Source: Amedibacillus dolichus DSM 3991 (lineage in GTDB: Bacteria; Bacillota_I; Bacilli_A; Erysipelotrichales; Erysipelotrichaceae). Taken from it: a stretch of DNA of 64,000 nt. Below the pieces are notes generated by a model. That model was given only the letters and a program-made list of their open reading frames with translations, was not told where the DNA came from and did no database searches. The translations under genes were made by a program, and so were the position numbers. Where the stretch lies: assembly GCF_000154285.1 (NCBI RefSeq), contig NZ_DS483478.1, positions 62,001 through 126,000 of the forward strand, read 5' to 3'. Shown here in pieces: positions 16,834 through 25,894 of the stretch; within the stretch, counting starts at the first letter, position 1, and each line of letters starts with the position of its first letter.

Positions 16834-17561
16834 AGCAAATTATGATCGTAGGCTTCGGTAATATGGGACAACGTATTGCACAGGCAATCGAAGAAAGCAG
16901 CGATATGGAGATTGCCTATATCGTCAAGGAAAACAATCAGCCCGATATGGAAAAGCTTCCTGATAGAATTGATGCCGTTATCGACTTCTCACACCCCAAT
17001 CACTTCGCTTGGCTGTTTGACTTTATCAAGGAAAAGCGATGTGCTTATGTTTGCGGAACGACCGGACATAATGAGCAGCAAAAGCAGCGTATTGAAGAAT
17101 TAAGCCATTTTGTTCCCATCGTATTTCAAGCAAACTTTTCCCTCGGTGTAGCGGTGATGAAGGAAGTGCTTGCGATGATTACACCGATGCTGGAAGATGA
17201 ATTTGATATGGAAATCGTGGAAAAACATCATAATCAAAAGCAAGATGCGCCTAGTGGAACTGCCAAAATGCTGTTGGAGGTTATGAATCCGAATAAGCAA
17301 TACAAGGAAGTATATGGCCGAGAGGGCTTTGTCGGAAAACGACAAAAAGAAATCGGTGTTCATGCACTGCGTGGCGGCAGTGTTGCCGGTGAACATAGTG
17401 CCTACTATTTCGGTGATGATGAAATCCTTGAAATCAAGCATACTGCCAACAGTCGCAAGATTTTCGTAAACGGTGCATTGCATGCGGTTCGCTTTGCGAT
17501 GAAGCAGACGACACCGAAAGCTTATACCATGAAGGATATTCTGTTTACAAAGGGTGCTTAG
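16830..17561 (+). CDS. dapB: 4-Hydroxy-tetrahydrodipicolinate reductase
   Basis: 243 residues. The N-terminal Rossmann motif is VGFGNMGQRI (compare the usual GxxGxMG). The catalytic signature is EKHHNQKQDAPSGTA, and the C-terminal dimer part ends MKDILF. It reduces the DapA product with NAD(P)H. The ATG at 16830 overlaps the dapA stop (ATGA). The protein is slightly shorter than the Escherichia coli enzyme, as is common in Firmicutes. Confidence 0.94.
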   Translation: MKQIMIVGFGNMGQRIAQAIEESSDMEIAYIVKENNQPDMEKLPDRIDAVIDFSHPNHFAWLFDFIKEKRCAYVCGTTGHNEQQKQRIEELSHFVPIVFQANFSLGVAVMKEVLAMITPMLEDEFDMEIVEKHHNQKQDAPSGTAKMLLEVMNPNKQYKEVYGREGFVGKRQKEIGVHALRGGSVAGEHSAYYFGDDEILEIKHTANSRKIFVNGALHAVRFAMKQTTPKAYTMKDILFTKGA

Positions 17562-17597
17562 CCGCACCTTTTCTGCTATAATAAGCATGGTGATTTT

Positions 17598-18206
17598 ATG
17601 GCACGTTTAAAAGAAGATTTACAAACCGAATTAGAAATTAAAAAAAGCCGCTTTCTTTGTTACCTCCACGCATCAACCAACGAAGAAGATGCTAAGGACT
17701 TTATTCAACAAATAAAAAAAGCACACCCCAATGCCACGCATCATTGTTATGCTTTTGTCATTGGCGAACAAAACGAAATCCAACGCTCCAACGATGATGG
17801 AGAACCTTCCGGTACTGCCGGTGTACCGATGCTTGATGTCTTAAATAAAGCCGGTATGCAGGATATTGTTGCGGTCGTTGTACGCTACTTCGGCGGCATC
17901 AAACTAGGTGCGGGGGGGTTGATTCGTGCCTATGGGAAAAGTGTTTCCAATGCTTTATCCTTTGCCAAGAAAACCACACGTATGACAATGCATAAATATC
18001 AGCTTACTTTTTCCTATGATCTCATCGGCAAGTTGGATCATTATTTCCGTACACACAGCATTGAGGTCATTAACAAGGAATACAATGAACAGGTAACTTA
18101 TGAGTATTTATGCAAGACTGCGATTGATATGGATATTTCGGAAATGAGCAATGGTATGTTCCTTCCTGTTTTTATAGAAGATGTTTATGTTGATGTAGAT
18201 ATTTAA
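17598..18206 (+). CDS. YigZ/IMPACT (UPF0029) family protein
   Basis: 202 residues. The UPF0029 N-terminal domain carries SNDDGEPSGTAGVPML and VVRYFGGIKLGAGGLIRAYG, and a DUF1949 C-terminal domain follows. Eukaryotic IMPACT modulates the translation kinase Gcn2; the bacterial role is unclear. The start has GGTGA upstream. Gap of 36 bases after dapB; it may be partly co-transcribed. Confidence 0.9.
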   Translation: MARLKEDLQTELEIKKSRFLCYLHASTNEEDAKDFIQQIKKAHPNATHHCYAFVIGEQNEIQRSNDDGEPSGTAGVPMLDVLNKAGMQDIVAVVVRYFGGIKLGAGGLIRAYGKSVSNALSFAKKTTRMTMHKYQLTFSYDLIGKLDHYFRTHSIEVINKEYNEQVTYEYLCKTAIDMDISEMSNGMFLPVFIEDVYVDVDI

Positions 18207-18208
18207 AA

Positions 18209-18252
18209 AAAATCCAAGGATCTCTTATGCAAAGAAATCTTTGGATTTTATT
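18209..18252. terminator. Bidirectional terminator between convergent genes
   Basis: AAAATCCAAGGAT (18209-18221) pairs with ATCTTTGGATTTT (18237-18249), one G-U pair, and has A and T runs on both sides. The NUDIX stop codon is inside it. Confidence 0.75.
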
Positions 18253-18740
18253 TTATATTCCTGTAAGAAGTTATTTAAAAAGCGTTGTGCTAAGGAATCG
18301 GGTTTTACCTGTGTAATTGCTTCCTCAAAACTAAACCACTGTGCCTTATCAACCTCCCAATCACTTACCTGACTTAGATCCTCGCTGTCGATTACAACAG
18401 CAAAATTCCAAATCAAAGTATTGGTCTTAGGAAAATATTCACTGCGCATAAAGCGTTGTTTTAGGATACTTCTTCCGATTTCCTCTTTCATTTCACGCTT
18501 TAAAGCTTCCTCAGCACTTTCCTTTTGATTGATATAGCCGGCTACCAATATATTATCTTTTTTTCCATATTGCTGGATCATTAAAATCTTATCCTCATTT
18601 GGATTTAACACAACCATAGACACCGCACTATGATAGATAGGGAAACGATATTGACGACATTGCTCACAATACGCTACTTCTCCCTCATGCTCCAAATCCT
18701 TCATTATCAACGGACTGCCGCACGCATAACAAAATTTCAT
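18225..18740 (-). CDS. NUDIX hydrolase with zinc ribbon, NudC-like
   Basis: 171 residues. An N-terminal four-cysteine zinc ribbon (CYACGSP and CEQCRQYRFP) precedes a NUDIX fold with the full box GYINQKESAEEALKREMKEEIG. This domain order is that of NADH pyrophosphatase/decapping enzymes (NudC), but the protein is shorter than E. coli NudC because the N-terminal domain is missing. The substrate, probably a dinucleotide such as NADH or a nucleoside diphosphate derivative, is inferred. Confidence 0.82.
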   Translation of the reverse strand: MKFCYACGSPLIMKDLEHEGEVAYCEQCRQYRFPIYHSAVSMVVLNPNEDKILMIQQYGKKDNILVAGYINQKESAEEALKREMKEEIGRSILKQRFMRSEYFPKTNTLIWNFAVVIDSEDLSQVSDWEVDKAQWFSFEEAITQVKPDSLAQRFLNNFLQEYKIKSKDFFA

Positions 18741-18841
18741 AGTATCACTTCCCGCGTATTATTATACCACGTTAGCTGCTAGTTACTTGTTTGAAAGGGA
18801 AAAGATTTCAATAATACGTCTAGCGTATTTGCTTATGATTC

Positions 18842-20749
18842 TTAAAAGCTACGATAATCGCTTTTCGATAACCTTATCGTTTCTTTCGATGAAACACTAT
18901 CTGCCATAACCTCTACCTTCTTACCACTGAAAGCAACACCATAGCGATAAATCATCTCAACTCCTTCCGCAAACATTTCCACATCGTAACGTCCGTCAAT
19001 GATTTGTTGGAGTGCTTTTTGCGAAAGCTTCTTTAGACTTTCTTCTGTTCCATGCTTTTCGGCTTTTAACTTAATTAAGATACCCGGCAGCTTTTTATTC
19101 TTAGGCTTTAACTGAATATCATATCTGCCATTTCCCGATTCCCTATTTGACGATACAAAGAAACCACTGAGCAATGCACAAAGACCTAGCATAAATCCAT
19201 GATAAAAATTTTCTCCTACGCTATCATAATAGCTTACCGACTGCATTAGCAAGCCTTGAATCAAATCCTTAAGCTTTGCATGATTGCCGGAAAAAATCGT
19301 CTCTTGAATCGCTACCGCTATGGACGGTGAGATGATTTGATTAAGCTGCTGCAATATTTCCTTATGATATACAAAAGCGATTTCTTTGTTAGGAAGTGCT
19401 ACCTCACACATATAATCGCCGTTAAAGGAAGGTGTTGTTTTTAATACCTTTAAATATCCGGCAACAAGCAGAAAGCTATAAATGGTAGATGGATTGCTTT
19501 TTATTTGCGGATAAATAACTCCTGTATCAATATACGTAGTAAAGGACTTTCCATTTACTAACGAGGTTAAACGATCATATATTTCATTATCCGCTTGGGC
19601 AATGATTTCACTAATAATATCATTGCTTCCGGTAGATTGCCAAAAAGCACGTGGTTCGCATTCATTATGAAAATAGTTAATTACTGACCATGGATTAAAG
19701 ATTTCCGTCTTACCGAAGCGATATCCGTCATACCATGCACAAAGCTCATCGTATTTGTTCGCAACACCATAATATTCTGCCATCTCTTTTACTTCATCGC
19801 AGGTAAACCCAAAATAACTGCTGTATTTATTATCCAATACAGAATGGATCGTTAAGTTATTCAAGCCACTGAAAATACTTTCCTTTGCTACATGTAAAAT
19901 TCCGGTTAGAAAGCCATAGGACACATGTCTATTATCCTTTAAGCCACCGGAAAACAGATTACGCATAAATAAAATGATTTTATCATAATAATGCTTCATA
20001 TAGTCTTGCTGTATCGGAATATCATATTCATCAATAATGATAATCGGCGCAATATCATAATGCTTGTGAAGCATTCGTGAAAGATCAAGTAAGGCGTTAG
20101 AAAGCTCAATTTCATTTGCTTGTCCGGATAATAGTCGTTCATAAGCCTTCTTATCAATTTCATCACACTTATCACTGTTGCGCAACTCACTGTGTCGAAT
20201 GGCTTCTTTCGCAAAAATATTACGAATAGCCTCAAAGCTCATCTCCCATGAATCAAACTTAATATCCTTAAAGGTAATAAAAATGACCGGATATTTTCCT
20301 TGATATTCCCGATACCTTTCCCCACATGACCATATTTTCTTATCTTTAAAGTAAATAGAGGTATCCTCTTCACTTCTTTCAAAAAAGGTACGTAGCATAT
20401 CCATATTTAATGTTTTTCCAAAACGACGCGGACGTGTAAACAAGGACACCTGTGGACGTTCATCAATAAAATCCTTGATCATCATGGTCTTATCAATATA
20501 ATAATATTGAGAAGATGCCAAACGATAATCGGATATCCCGATTGGTAATGGTAGTCGTTCCGCTTGCTTCTTATACGCACCTGATTTAATACGTTGATCT
20601 AACGGTTTTTTAGCAGTTGCAGGAATTTGCCAGCTGCGTCCTTGCTTCTTAGCACCCGTTATCTTTCCTTCCCTACATAATCCAACAACCCGTCTTTCCG
20701 TTAAATTCCAAAGCCTTGCTGCTTCCTTTACCGTCATGGTATCACTCAT
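18842..20749 (-). CDS. AAA-ATPase-like / PD-(D/E)XK-like protein with N-terminal HTH
   Basis: 635 residues. Residues 4-50 are an excisionase-type helix-turn-helix (TVKEAARLWNLTERRVVGLC). Then come an AAA-ATPase-like domain (Pfam PF09820 type) with Walker A RPRRFGKT at 106-113 and Walker B IIIIDEYD, and a C-terminal PD-(D/E)XK nuclease-like domain (PF08011 type). In the C-terminal motif the Asp of GRYDI is present, but the expected E-x-K reads K-L-K (LIKLKAEK), so nuclease activity may be lost. The family is hugely expanded in gut anaerobes and has no settled function. GGAGGTG precedes the ATG. It is monocistronic. Confidence 0.82.
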   Translation of the reverse strand: MSDTMTVKEAARLWNLTERRVVGLCREGKITGAKKQGRSWQIPATAKKPLDQRIKSGAYKKQAERLPLPIGISDYRLASSQYYYIDKTMMIKDFIDERPQVSLFTRPRRFGKTLNMDMLRTFFERSEEDTSIYFKDKKIWSCGERYREYQGKYPVIFITFKDIKFDSWEMSFEAIRNIFAKEAIRHSELRNSDKCDEIDKKAYERLLSGQANEIELSNALLDLSRMLHKHYDIAPIIIIDEYDIPIQQDYMKHYYDKIILFMRNLFSGGLKDNRHVSYGFLTGILHVAKESIFSGLNNLTIHSVLDNKYSSYFGFTCDEVKEMAEYYGVANKYDELCAWYDGYRFGKTEIFNPWSVINYFHNECEPRAFWQSTGSNDIISEIIAQADNEIYDRLTSLVNGKSFTTYIDTGVIYPQIKSNPSTIYSFLLVAGYLKVLKTTPSFNGDYMCEVALPNKEIAFVYHKEILQQLNQIISPSIAVAIQETIFSGNHAKLKDLIQGLLMQSVSYYDSVGENFYHGFMLGLCALLSGFFVSSNRESGNGRYDIQLKPKNKKLPGILIKLKAEKHGTEESLKKLSQKALQQIIDGRYDVEMFAEGVEMIYRYGVAFSGKKVEVMADSVSSKETIRLSKSDYRSF

Positions 20750-20891
20750 CTTTCAACACCTCCGCTCTTATAATTTTATTATGGCATCGAAACGGAAAAT
20801 GTCAATATTATTCGGAAATATATCGTATATATCTTGATATATTTCCGAAATTTATGAATATTATTTAACTTATTTCTGCTTTCTGTTTAAA

Positions 20892-20926
20892 AAACGGATA
20901 TCCATCAAAGGCTTATCCGTTTTTTT
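20892..20926. terminator. Terminator between unknown gene and AAA-ATPase gene
   Basis: AAACGGATA (20892-20900) pairs with TATCCGTTT (20914-20922), with T or A runs on both sides. In the minus direction it follows the stop codon of the gene at 20952-21785. Confidence 0.7.
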
Positions 20927-20951
20927 CGCTAACACTCACCATTATCTCATG

Positions 20952-21785
20952 CTATCTCCATGCATTCTGACGAATTATTTTCCACAATTGTGTAAATGAT
21001 ACAAAGCTGATATTATCCGCTTTTTCCTTTGCAACCTGTCTTTGTCTCTTTACATTGCCGCCATGTATAACATTTAGATTGTTTTTGTCCATCATATACT
21101 GTACGTACGAAAATTTCTTCATCAAAAACCATTTCACGATCAGCTGATTGATACATAATGCTTTATCCTCAGCCTGTGCAAGAAGCTCACCCATCTGCTC
21201 ACTTTGTTCATCGGCAATACGTTTTGCTTCCTCATACATTTCATCATAGCTTTCAAACATCAGCATATCTAACCTTCTTTGCAGTGATCCTGCTTTTTTA
21301 TGCTCCATAAAAAATGCCCTTGTACTTTCAATCAGTGTCTCTAAATGTTCTTCATTCGCCGCAAATGCAATCATTTCATTACGTGTTCCCTCATATTCAT
21401 TATCCGGCTCGCTCATAACAAAATACAATGCTTTCGCAATAATATATTGTGCTCGATCGCCAAGTGTTACAATGATTGCACGCTGCTCATCGTCGCTCTT
21501 TCCATAGATGATATACGGACAGCGAATCATACCATCAGGCAACTTAAAGGAATCCTTATAATGAATAATCTGATTCGCAATTGCTTCCTTATTGATATTT
21601 AAGCCTAAACCTACGATGACCTTAAGACTAGGATCTATTGCGGACAAAGCTGAAAGTACATCATGCGCTTCATCATCACGATCTAGGTTTGCCACATAAT
21701 CCTCTAAATAGCCATTGAAATCACAGACTCCCTCTTGCTGCTTACGGCAATCTTTCTTCTGACATAAAATATCATAAATAGCCAT
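20952..21785 (-). CDS. Protein of unknown function
   Basis: 277 residues that I do not recognise. Two N-terminal cysteines (CQKKDCRKQQEGVC) could bind metal. A central helical, acidic region contains FESYDEMYEEAKRIADEQSEQMGELLAQAEDKAL, probably coiled coil, and the C-terminus is basic (GGNVKRQRQVAKEKAD). Soluble, with no signal peptide. GGAGGAG lies before the ATG. The AAA-ATPase gene follows it on the same strand but behind a terminator, so a functional link is not shown. Confidence 0.55.
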   Translation of the reverse strand: MAIYDILCQKKDCRKQQEGVCDFNGYLEDYVANLDRDDEAHDVLSALSAIDPSLKVIVGLGLNINKEAIANQIIHYKDSFKLPDGMIRCPYIIYGKSDDEQRAIIVTLGDRAQYIIAKALYFVMSEPDNEYEGTRNEMIAFAANEEHLETLIESTRAFFMEHKKAGSLQRRLDMLMFESYDEMYEEAKRIADEQSEQMGELLAQAEDKALCINQLIVKWFLMKKFSYVQYMMDKNNLNVIHGGNVKRQRQVAKEKADNISFVSFTQLWKIIRQNAWR

Positions 21786-22058
21786 CTCGCTCCTCCTCTC
21801 TTATTGAACTGCATGTTTCGAATAATACGGTGTATGATAACGTCCCTAATCTTAGTGTATGTGGCATTCGATAAGATTATGTGAGTGAAGCTAGTGTTTG
21901 TTACAATTTAATCATACATGAAATTCTAAGAATTACAAGGCAATTCCCCTTTTTCCATTGCTTGATTTGTGAAATCACACCACTTGTCGTCAATATATAT
22001 TTACCAAACCCTAAGAATAGTTTAAAATGAATATAACTATAAAAGAAAAGGTGATTGT

Positions 22059-22547
22059 ATGAATAAAGAAATGCTATTATCATTATTGGAAACAAACGCT
22101 CGCTATTCAACAAAGGATCTAGCCGATGTATTGTTGGAAGATGAAGAAAGTGTTATCCATACGATGAGTGAATTGGAACGTAAGAAAATTATTTGCGGTT
22201 ATCACACCATTATCAACTGGGATAAGACAAACAAGGACAAGGTCATGGCGCTTATTGAGGTGGAGGTTACTCCGGAGCGAGATTACGGCTATGATCGAAT
22301 TGCCCGCAATATTTATCGCTTCCCTGAGGTAGATACCATGTATCTCATGAGTGGCAAAGCGGAATTTATCGTTATTATATACGGACGAACGATGCAGGAA
22401 ATTTCCAACTTTGTCGGTGCAAAGCTGGCAACAACGCAAAATGTTACCTCTACCTCAACCTTCTTTGTGTTGAAGGAATACAAGGTAAACGGTGTGGTAT
22501 TAGATGAAGAAGAAAAGAAATATGACAGATTGGTAGTGACTCCCTAA
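22059..22547 (+). CDS. Lrp/AsnC-family transcriptional regulator
   Basis: 162 residues: an N-terminal winged helix (RYSTKDLADVLLEDEESVIHTMSELERKKIICGY) and a C-terminal RAM ligand domain (about 70-150). Such proteins sense amino acids as octamers. The stop codon overlaps the start of the aminotransferase gene, so it probably controls its own operon. AAAGGTGA precedes the ATG. Confidence 0.88.
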   Translation: MNKEMLLSLLETNARYSTKDLADVLLEDEESVIHTMSELERKKIICGYHTIINWDKTNKDKVMALIEVEVTPERDYGYDRIARNIYRFPEVDTMYLMSGKAEFIVIIYGRTMQEISNFVGAKLATTQNVTSTSTFFVLKEYKVNGVVLDEEEKKYDRLVVTP

Positions 22548-23713
22548 TGTATGAACAGTATTTAAGTGATAAAGTAAAACAAATCAAACCGAGCGGTATT
22601 CGTAAATATTTTGATATGGCAAGTGAAATGGAGGGCGTTATTTCCCTTGGTGTCGGTGAACCGGATTTTACTACGCCTTGGCATATTTGCGAAGCTGCAA
22701 TTTATTCAATTGAAGAAGGACGAACACATTATACAGCCAATCAAGGTTTATTGGAGCTGCGTGAGGCTATTTGTGATTATCAGTATCGTCGTTTTCATTT
22801 AACCTATGATCCCATAAAAAATGTCATTGTTACGGTTGGAGGCAGTGAAGCCATTGATATTGCGATGCGGGCAATCGTTAATCCGGGCGATGAGGTTATT
22901 TTAATGGAGCCTTCTTATGTTGCTTATACACCAAGTGTTGAGCTTCAAGGAGGGATTCCGGTATATATCAAACTATCTCATGAAGACGAATTTAAGCTGA
23001 CTGCCGAGAAGCTAGAGGCTGCGATTAGTGATAAAACCAAGGCTATTTTACTGAACTTTCCAAGCAATCCTACCGGTGGTGTCATGAGTAAAGAGGACTA
23101 TGAAAAGCTAGTTCCGATCATCAAAAAACACAATCTTATCGTGTTAAGTGATGAGATTTATGCCGAGCTTACCTATGATACCGACTTTTGTTCCCTAGCA
23201 AGCTTCGATGAAATCAAGGATCAGGTTATCATTATCAGCGGCTTTTCCAAGGCGTATGCCATGACCGGCTGGCGTTTAGGCTATACTTTAGCAAACGAAA
23301 CCTTTACACAAGCAATGAACAAAATTCATCAATACATTATCATGTCCGCTCCGACAGCTGCTCAATACGGAGCAATCGAAGCTATGCGGCATGGCGATGT
23401 GCATGTGCAGGAAATGAAGGAAAGCTATCAAGCCAGACGCAATTTCATTACTCGTGGTTTTAATCGCTTAGGACTTCCTACGCATTTGCCACAAGGCGCT
23501 TTCTACATCTTCCCCGATATTCGCTCTACCGGTTTAACAAGCGATGAATTTTGTGAACAGCTTTTATTAGATCAAAAGGTGGCTTGTGTTCCCGGAACTG
23601 CCTTTGGTGATGCCGGTGAGGGCTTCATTCGTATCTCTTATGCTTACAGCATTGAGCATATTAAGGAAGCCTTAGAACGCATTGAGAAGTTTCTTACAAA
23701 GCTTAGAAAATAA
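22547..23713 (+). CDS. Class I/II PLP-dependent aminotransferase, PatA/AspB type
   Basis: 388 residues of fold type I. The PLP lysine is Lys235 in SGFSKAYAMTGWRLGY. Other family residues are in VTVGGSEAIDIAM, LNFPSNPTGG, LSDEIYAEL and IRISYA. It transfers an amino group between an amino acid and a 2-oxo acid. The Lrp-aminotransferase pair resembles Bacillus patA arrangements, which suggests an aromatic or N-acetyl-diaminopimelate type substrate, but substrate cannot be read from sequence. Confidence 0.88.
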   Translation: MYEQYLSDKVKQIKPSGIRKYFDMASEMEGVISLGVGEPDFTTPWHICEAAIYSIEEGRTHYTANQGLLELREAICDYQYRRFHLTYDPIKNVIVTVGGSEAIDIAMRAIVNPGDEVILMEPSYVAYTPSVELQGGIPVYIKLSHEDEFKLTAEKLEAAISDKTKAILLNFPSNPTGGVMSKEDYEKLVPIIKKHNLIVLSDEIYAELTYDTDFCSLASFDEIKDQVIIISGFSKAYAMTGWRLGYTLANETFTQAMNKIHQYIIMSAPTAAQYGAIEAMRHGDVHVQEMKESYQARRNFITRGFNRLGLPTHLPQGAFYIFPDIRSTGLTSDEFCEQLLLDQKVACVPGTAFGDAGEGFIRISYAYSIEHIKEALERIEKFLTKLRK

Positions 23714-23746
23714 TTATGGATATCTTCATTCTTTAGGAGGTTGAAT

Positions 23747-24166
23747 ATGAAACGCTATGACGGTAAGAACGCATGGTGGTTCTTGTTGATTATCATTTTG
23801 TATAATCTTATCCCTATCATTACCTTATTCTTATTCAAAGATTTTAGTAATGGGTTTATTTTAACGATTTCTTACATCTTTTATTATTCCTTTGACTTCC
23901 TGCTTATTCCAATATGTGTTAGAAACTATATCGAGCTATACGATGATCATTTCCTATTTTATTATGGATTCAGCAAAAAAGAAGTACGCTTAGCACAAAT
24001 AAGGAAAATGGAAAAGACACATAGCATTGCAGCATCGAGTGCCAATTCTCTTGATCGCATCTATATTGAAACCTATGGTGATGAATTGATGATAGCATTA
24101 AAAAACAATGATGAATTTATAGAAGATGTAAAACATCGGATTGAACAATTACGAGAAAACACATAA
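23747..24166 (+). CDS. Small membrane protein with PH-like domain
   Basis: 139 residues. Two membrane helices (about 9-29 and 37-60) are followed by a soluble domain with the beta-strand pattern of bacterial PH domains (IELYDDHFLFYYGFSKKEVRLAQIRKME). AGGAGG lies 6 bases before the ATG at 23747. Its role is unknown. The stop codon runs into a strong terminator. Possibly the third gene of the Lrp-aminotransferase unit. Confidence 0.65.
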   Translation: MKRYDGKNAWWFLLIIILYNLIPIITLFLFKDFSNGFILTISYIFYYSFDFLLIPICVRNYIELYDDHFLFYYGFSKKEVRLAQIRKMEKTHSIAASSANSLDRIYIETYGDELMIALKNNDEFIEDVKHRIEQLRENT

Positions 24167-24193
24167 AAATCGCTTCTTAGAGCGATTTTTATA
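24165..24193 (+). terminator. Terminator
   Basis: AAAAATCGCT (24165-24174) pairs perfectly with AGCGATTTTT (24181-24190). Confidence 0.85.
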
Positions 24194-24205
24194 TATTTGT
24201 GAGTG

Positions 24206-24346
24206 CTAGTCATCGTTTTCAAGCAGCCAATCACGTGCATTCATTTTACATATTCCACCAAAATCCTGTTTTGGATCATCGTCCATAGTAAGAAGATATT
24301 TAGGATAATTATCCTTGATAGAATATAAAGAACGTAGTTCTCGTGA
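24206..24346 (-). pseudogene. C-terminal remnant of a DUF4143-type AAA ATPase
   Basis: The minus strand encodes SRELRSLYSIKDNYPKYLL followed by TMDDDP and NARDWLLENDD, then a stop codon at 24208-24206. This is the usual ending of AAA_14/DUF4143 ATPases. The upstream part is absent: the frame is cut at the left end of an IS3 element, and the other flank of that element does not continue the gene. Confidence 0.7.
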
Positions 24347-24391
24347 TGTATACCCATAATCCTGGACACGTTAAAATTTAATTTTATAAGT

Positions 24392-25195
24392 TTAACTCAT
24401 GGATGCTAGCCTGTATTGAACAGGTGGCATCCATTTTGTTTTTGCTTGTATTCTTTCGTTATTATAATAATCTATATATTCCTTCATTGCATTAGAAAAT
24501 TCTTTAAATGATTTATAATTATTTTCATATCCATAATAAATTTCGTTTTTCAATCTTCCAAAGAATGTTTCCATTATAGAGTTATCATAACAGTTTCCTT
24601 TACGAGACATAGACTGAGTTATTCCATGTTCCTTTAATGAATTGATATAATGAGCATGTTGATATTGCCATCCTTGATCCGAATGAAAGATTAATCCATT
24701 TAATGTTGGAAACTTTTCATATGCTTTATTAAGCATATTTTTTATCTGCTCAAAATTTGGACTTAATGATAAATCATAAGAAATGATTTCGTTAGTAAAC
24801 ATATCTAAGATTGGCGAAATATAACACTTGCCCCATGGAAAGTTAAACTGCGAAACATCAGTTGTCCACTTCTGAAAGGGTGCTGTCGCTGTAAAGTTTC
24901 TATCAATAATATTATCTGCAATTCTTCCTACATTGCCTTTATATGAATGATATCTTTTTTTTGGACATTTTCCCAGTAATCCGTTAATATGCATAATCCG
25001 TTGTACACGCTTATGGTTAACATGAATACCTTTAGCTTTTAATGCGTGATAAATGCGTCTTACACCATATCGTCCTTTATGTTTATTAAACAATTTTACT
25101 ATTTCCTTGGTTAATTCTTCATTTCTTATAGCTACTTTATCATCTTTCGATACTTCAAAATAATATGTTGATTTAGATAATCTCATAGCTTTCAA
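24392..25195 (-). CDS. IS3-family transposase OrfB (DDE integrase domain)
   Basis: 267 residues from the first ATG; the frame is open further upstream and is probably made as an OrfAB fusion by -1 frameshifting at 25246-25252. It has the HTH_21 region (GRYGVRRIYHALKAKGI) and an rve core with DDE residues in WTTDVSQF, FHSDQGWQY and NSIMETFFGRLKNE. It catalyses cut and join of IS ends. It appears intact. Confidence 0.9.
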   Translation of the reverse strand: MKAMRLSKSTYYFEVSKDDKVAIRNEELTKEIVKLFNKHKGRYGVRRIYHALKAKGIHVNHKRVQRIMHINGLLGKCPKKRYHSYKGNVGRIADNIIDRNFTATAPFQKWTTDVSQFNFPWGKCYISPILDMFTNEIISYDLSLSPNFEQIKNMLNKAYEKFPTLNGLIFHSDQGWQYQHAHYINSLKEHGITQSMSRKGNCYDNSIMETFFGRLKNEIYYGYENNYKSFKEFSNAMKEYIDYYNNERIQAKTKWMPPVQYRLASMS

Positions 25196-25203
25196 TAGAT
25201 ATT

Positions 25204-25773
25204 TTAGTTTGTATCCTTGCTCTCTAAGTTCTTTGATGATCGCTGCTTTTTCGCCTTGAGATGCGCAGCTTCCTTTTCCTTTCTCAAGGCGATCGATTTT
25301 TTTAATACTTCAATTTCTGCTTTGATATATTCATTTTCAGCTCTTAATCTAATTAATTCTTCTAATTCAGTTTCATTTAAATCTCTTTGTACTATTGTTT
25401 TCTTGTTCATATCAGGATTCTTGCATTTGCGACCTTTCTTAGATTCTACAAGACCATTATATCCTAATTCTTCGTATTTGCGAATCCAAGAGTACAATAA
25501 ACCTTTATCAATTCCCGCGTCAATCGCAACAGACGTCATGGATTTACCTGTTAAATATTGATTTATTAAAACTAACTTAGCATCAGGTGTCCACTTATAA
25601 TTTTCGTTTGAATGTTTCAAGATATTAGGTCCGTGTTTATCATACATTCTTGTCCATTCTCTAATTTTATATCTAAAAGAATGTTGTTTGACTTTCTCGG
25701 GTGTTGGTGGATATGTGCCTGTTTCTTTATAGAATTGTACACATTCCAATTTAAACTCATAACTATAACGCAT
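25204..25773 (-). CDS. IS3-family transposase OrfA (HTH and leucine zipper)
   Basis: 189 residues: two helix-turn-helix segments (SMTSVAIDAGIDKGLLYSWIRKYEELG) and a C-terminal coiled coil (LRAENEYIKAEIEVLKKSIALRKEKE). This is the DNA-binding part of the transposase. The start ATG at 25773 follows AAGGAGGG, which is buried in a hairpin (25781-25815). Confidence 0.88.
   Translation of the reverse strand: MRYSYEFKLECVQFYKETGTYPPTPEKVKQHSFRYKIREWTRMYDKHGPNILKHSNENYKWTPDAKLVLINQYLTGKSMTSVAIDAGIDKGLLYSWIRKYEELGYNGLVESKKGRKCKNPDMNKKTIVQRDLNETELEELIRLRAENEYIKAEIEVLKKSIALRKEKEAAHLKAKKQRSSKNLESKDTN
25246..25252 (-). other. Programmed -1 frameshift site in the IS
   Basis: On the minus strand the heptamer G-AAA-AAG lies in the OrfA frame; slipping back one base enters the OrfB frame (GCA GCG ATC and onward). 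Fits IS150-type fusion translation. The usual heptamer is A-AAA-AAG, so efficiency may be lower. Confidence 0.55.
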
Positions 25774-25780
25774 ATAAAAA

Positions 25781-25815
25781 TACCCTCCTTACTGGCTTGT
25801 CCAGTAAAGAGGGTA
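25781..25815 (-). promoter_or_regulatory. Hairpin sequestering the OrfA ribosome site at the IS end
   Basis: A 15-base stem with a single G-U pair and the loop ACAAG. Its downstream arm contains AGGAGGG, the OrfA Shine-Dalgarno. RNA read through from outside would fold and hide the ribosome site; a T run follows the stem, so it may also terminate. Confidence 0.55.
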
Positions 25816-25817
25816 CA

Positions 25818-25894
25818 TATCAATATGAGTGCGTTTTTTAATACCCGCTTCAATTTCCGTAATTTCACACCATTGCTTGACATATTCTAAACAA
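25818..25894 (-). pseudogene. Short coding remnant beyond the IS end
   Basis: The minus strand is open for about 26 codons (CLEYVKQWCEITEIEAG, then KKRTHID) up to the IS border, with no start codon and an upstream stop. It could be the inner part of a gene removed when the IS rearranged. It is not similar to the ATPase remnant on the other side. Weak call. Confidence 0.25.

Larger units (their letters stand above)
24347..25817 (-). mobile_element. IS3-family insertion sequence, IS150-like
   Basis: About 1.47 kb with two overlapping transposase frames. The ends are imperfect inverted repeats: TGTATACCC-N6-CCTGGACACG at the left, and TGTACCCTC-N5-CTGGACAAG on the other strand at the right. The flanking bases do not show a matching 3-4 base duplication (GTGA against TATC), so the element was probably involved in a deletion or rearrangement after insertion. 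Confidence 0.8.
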
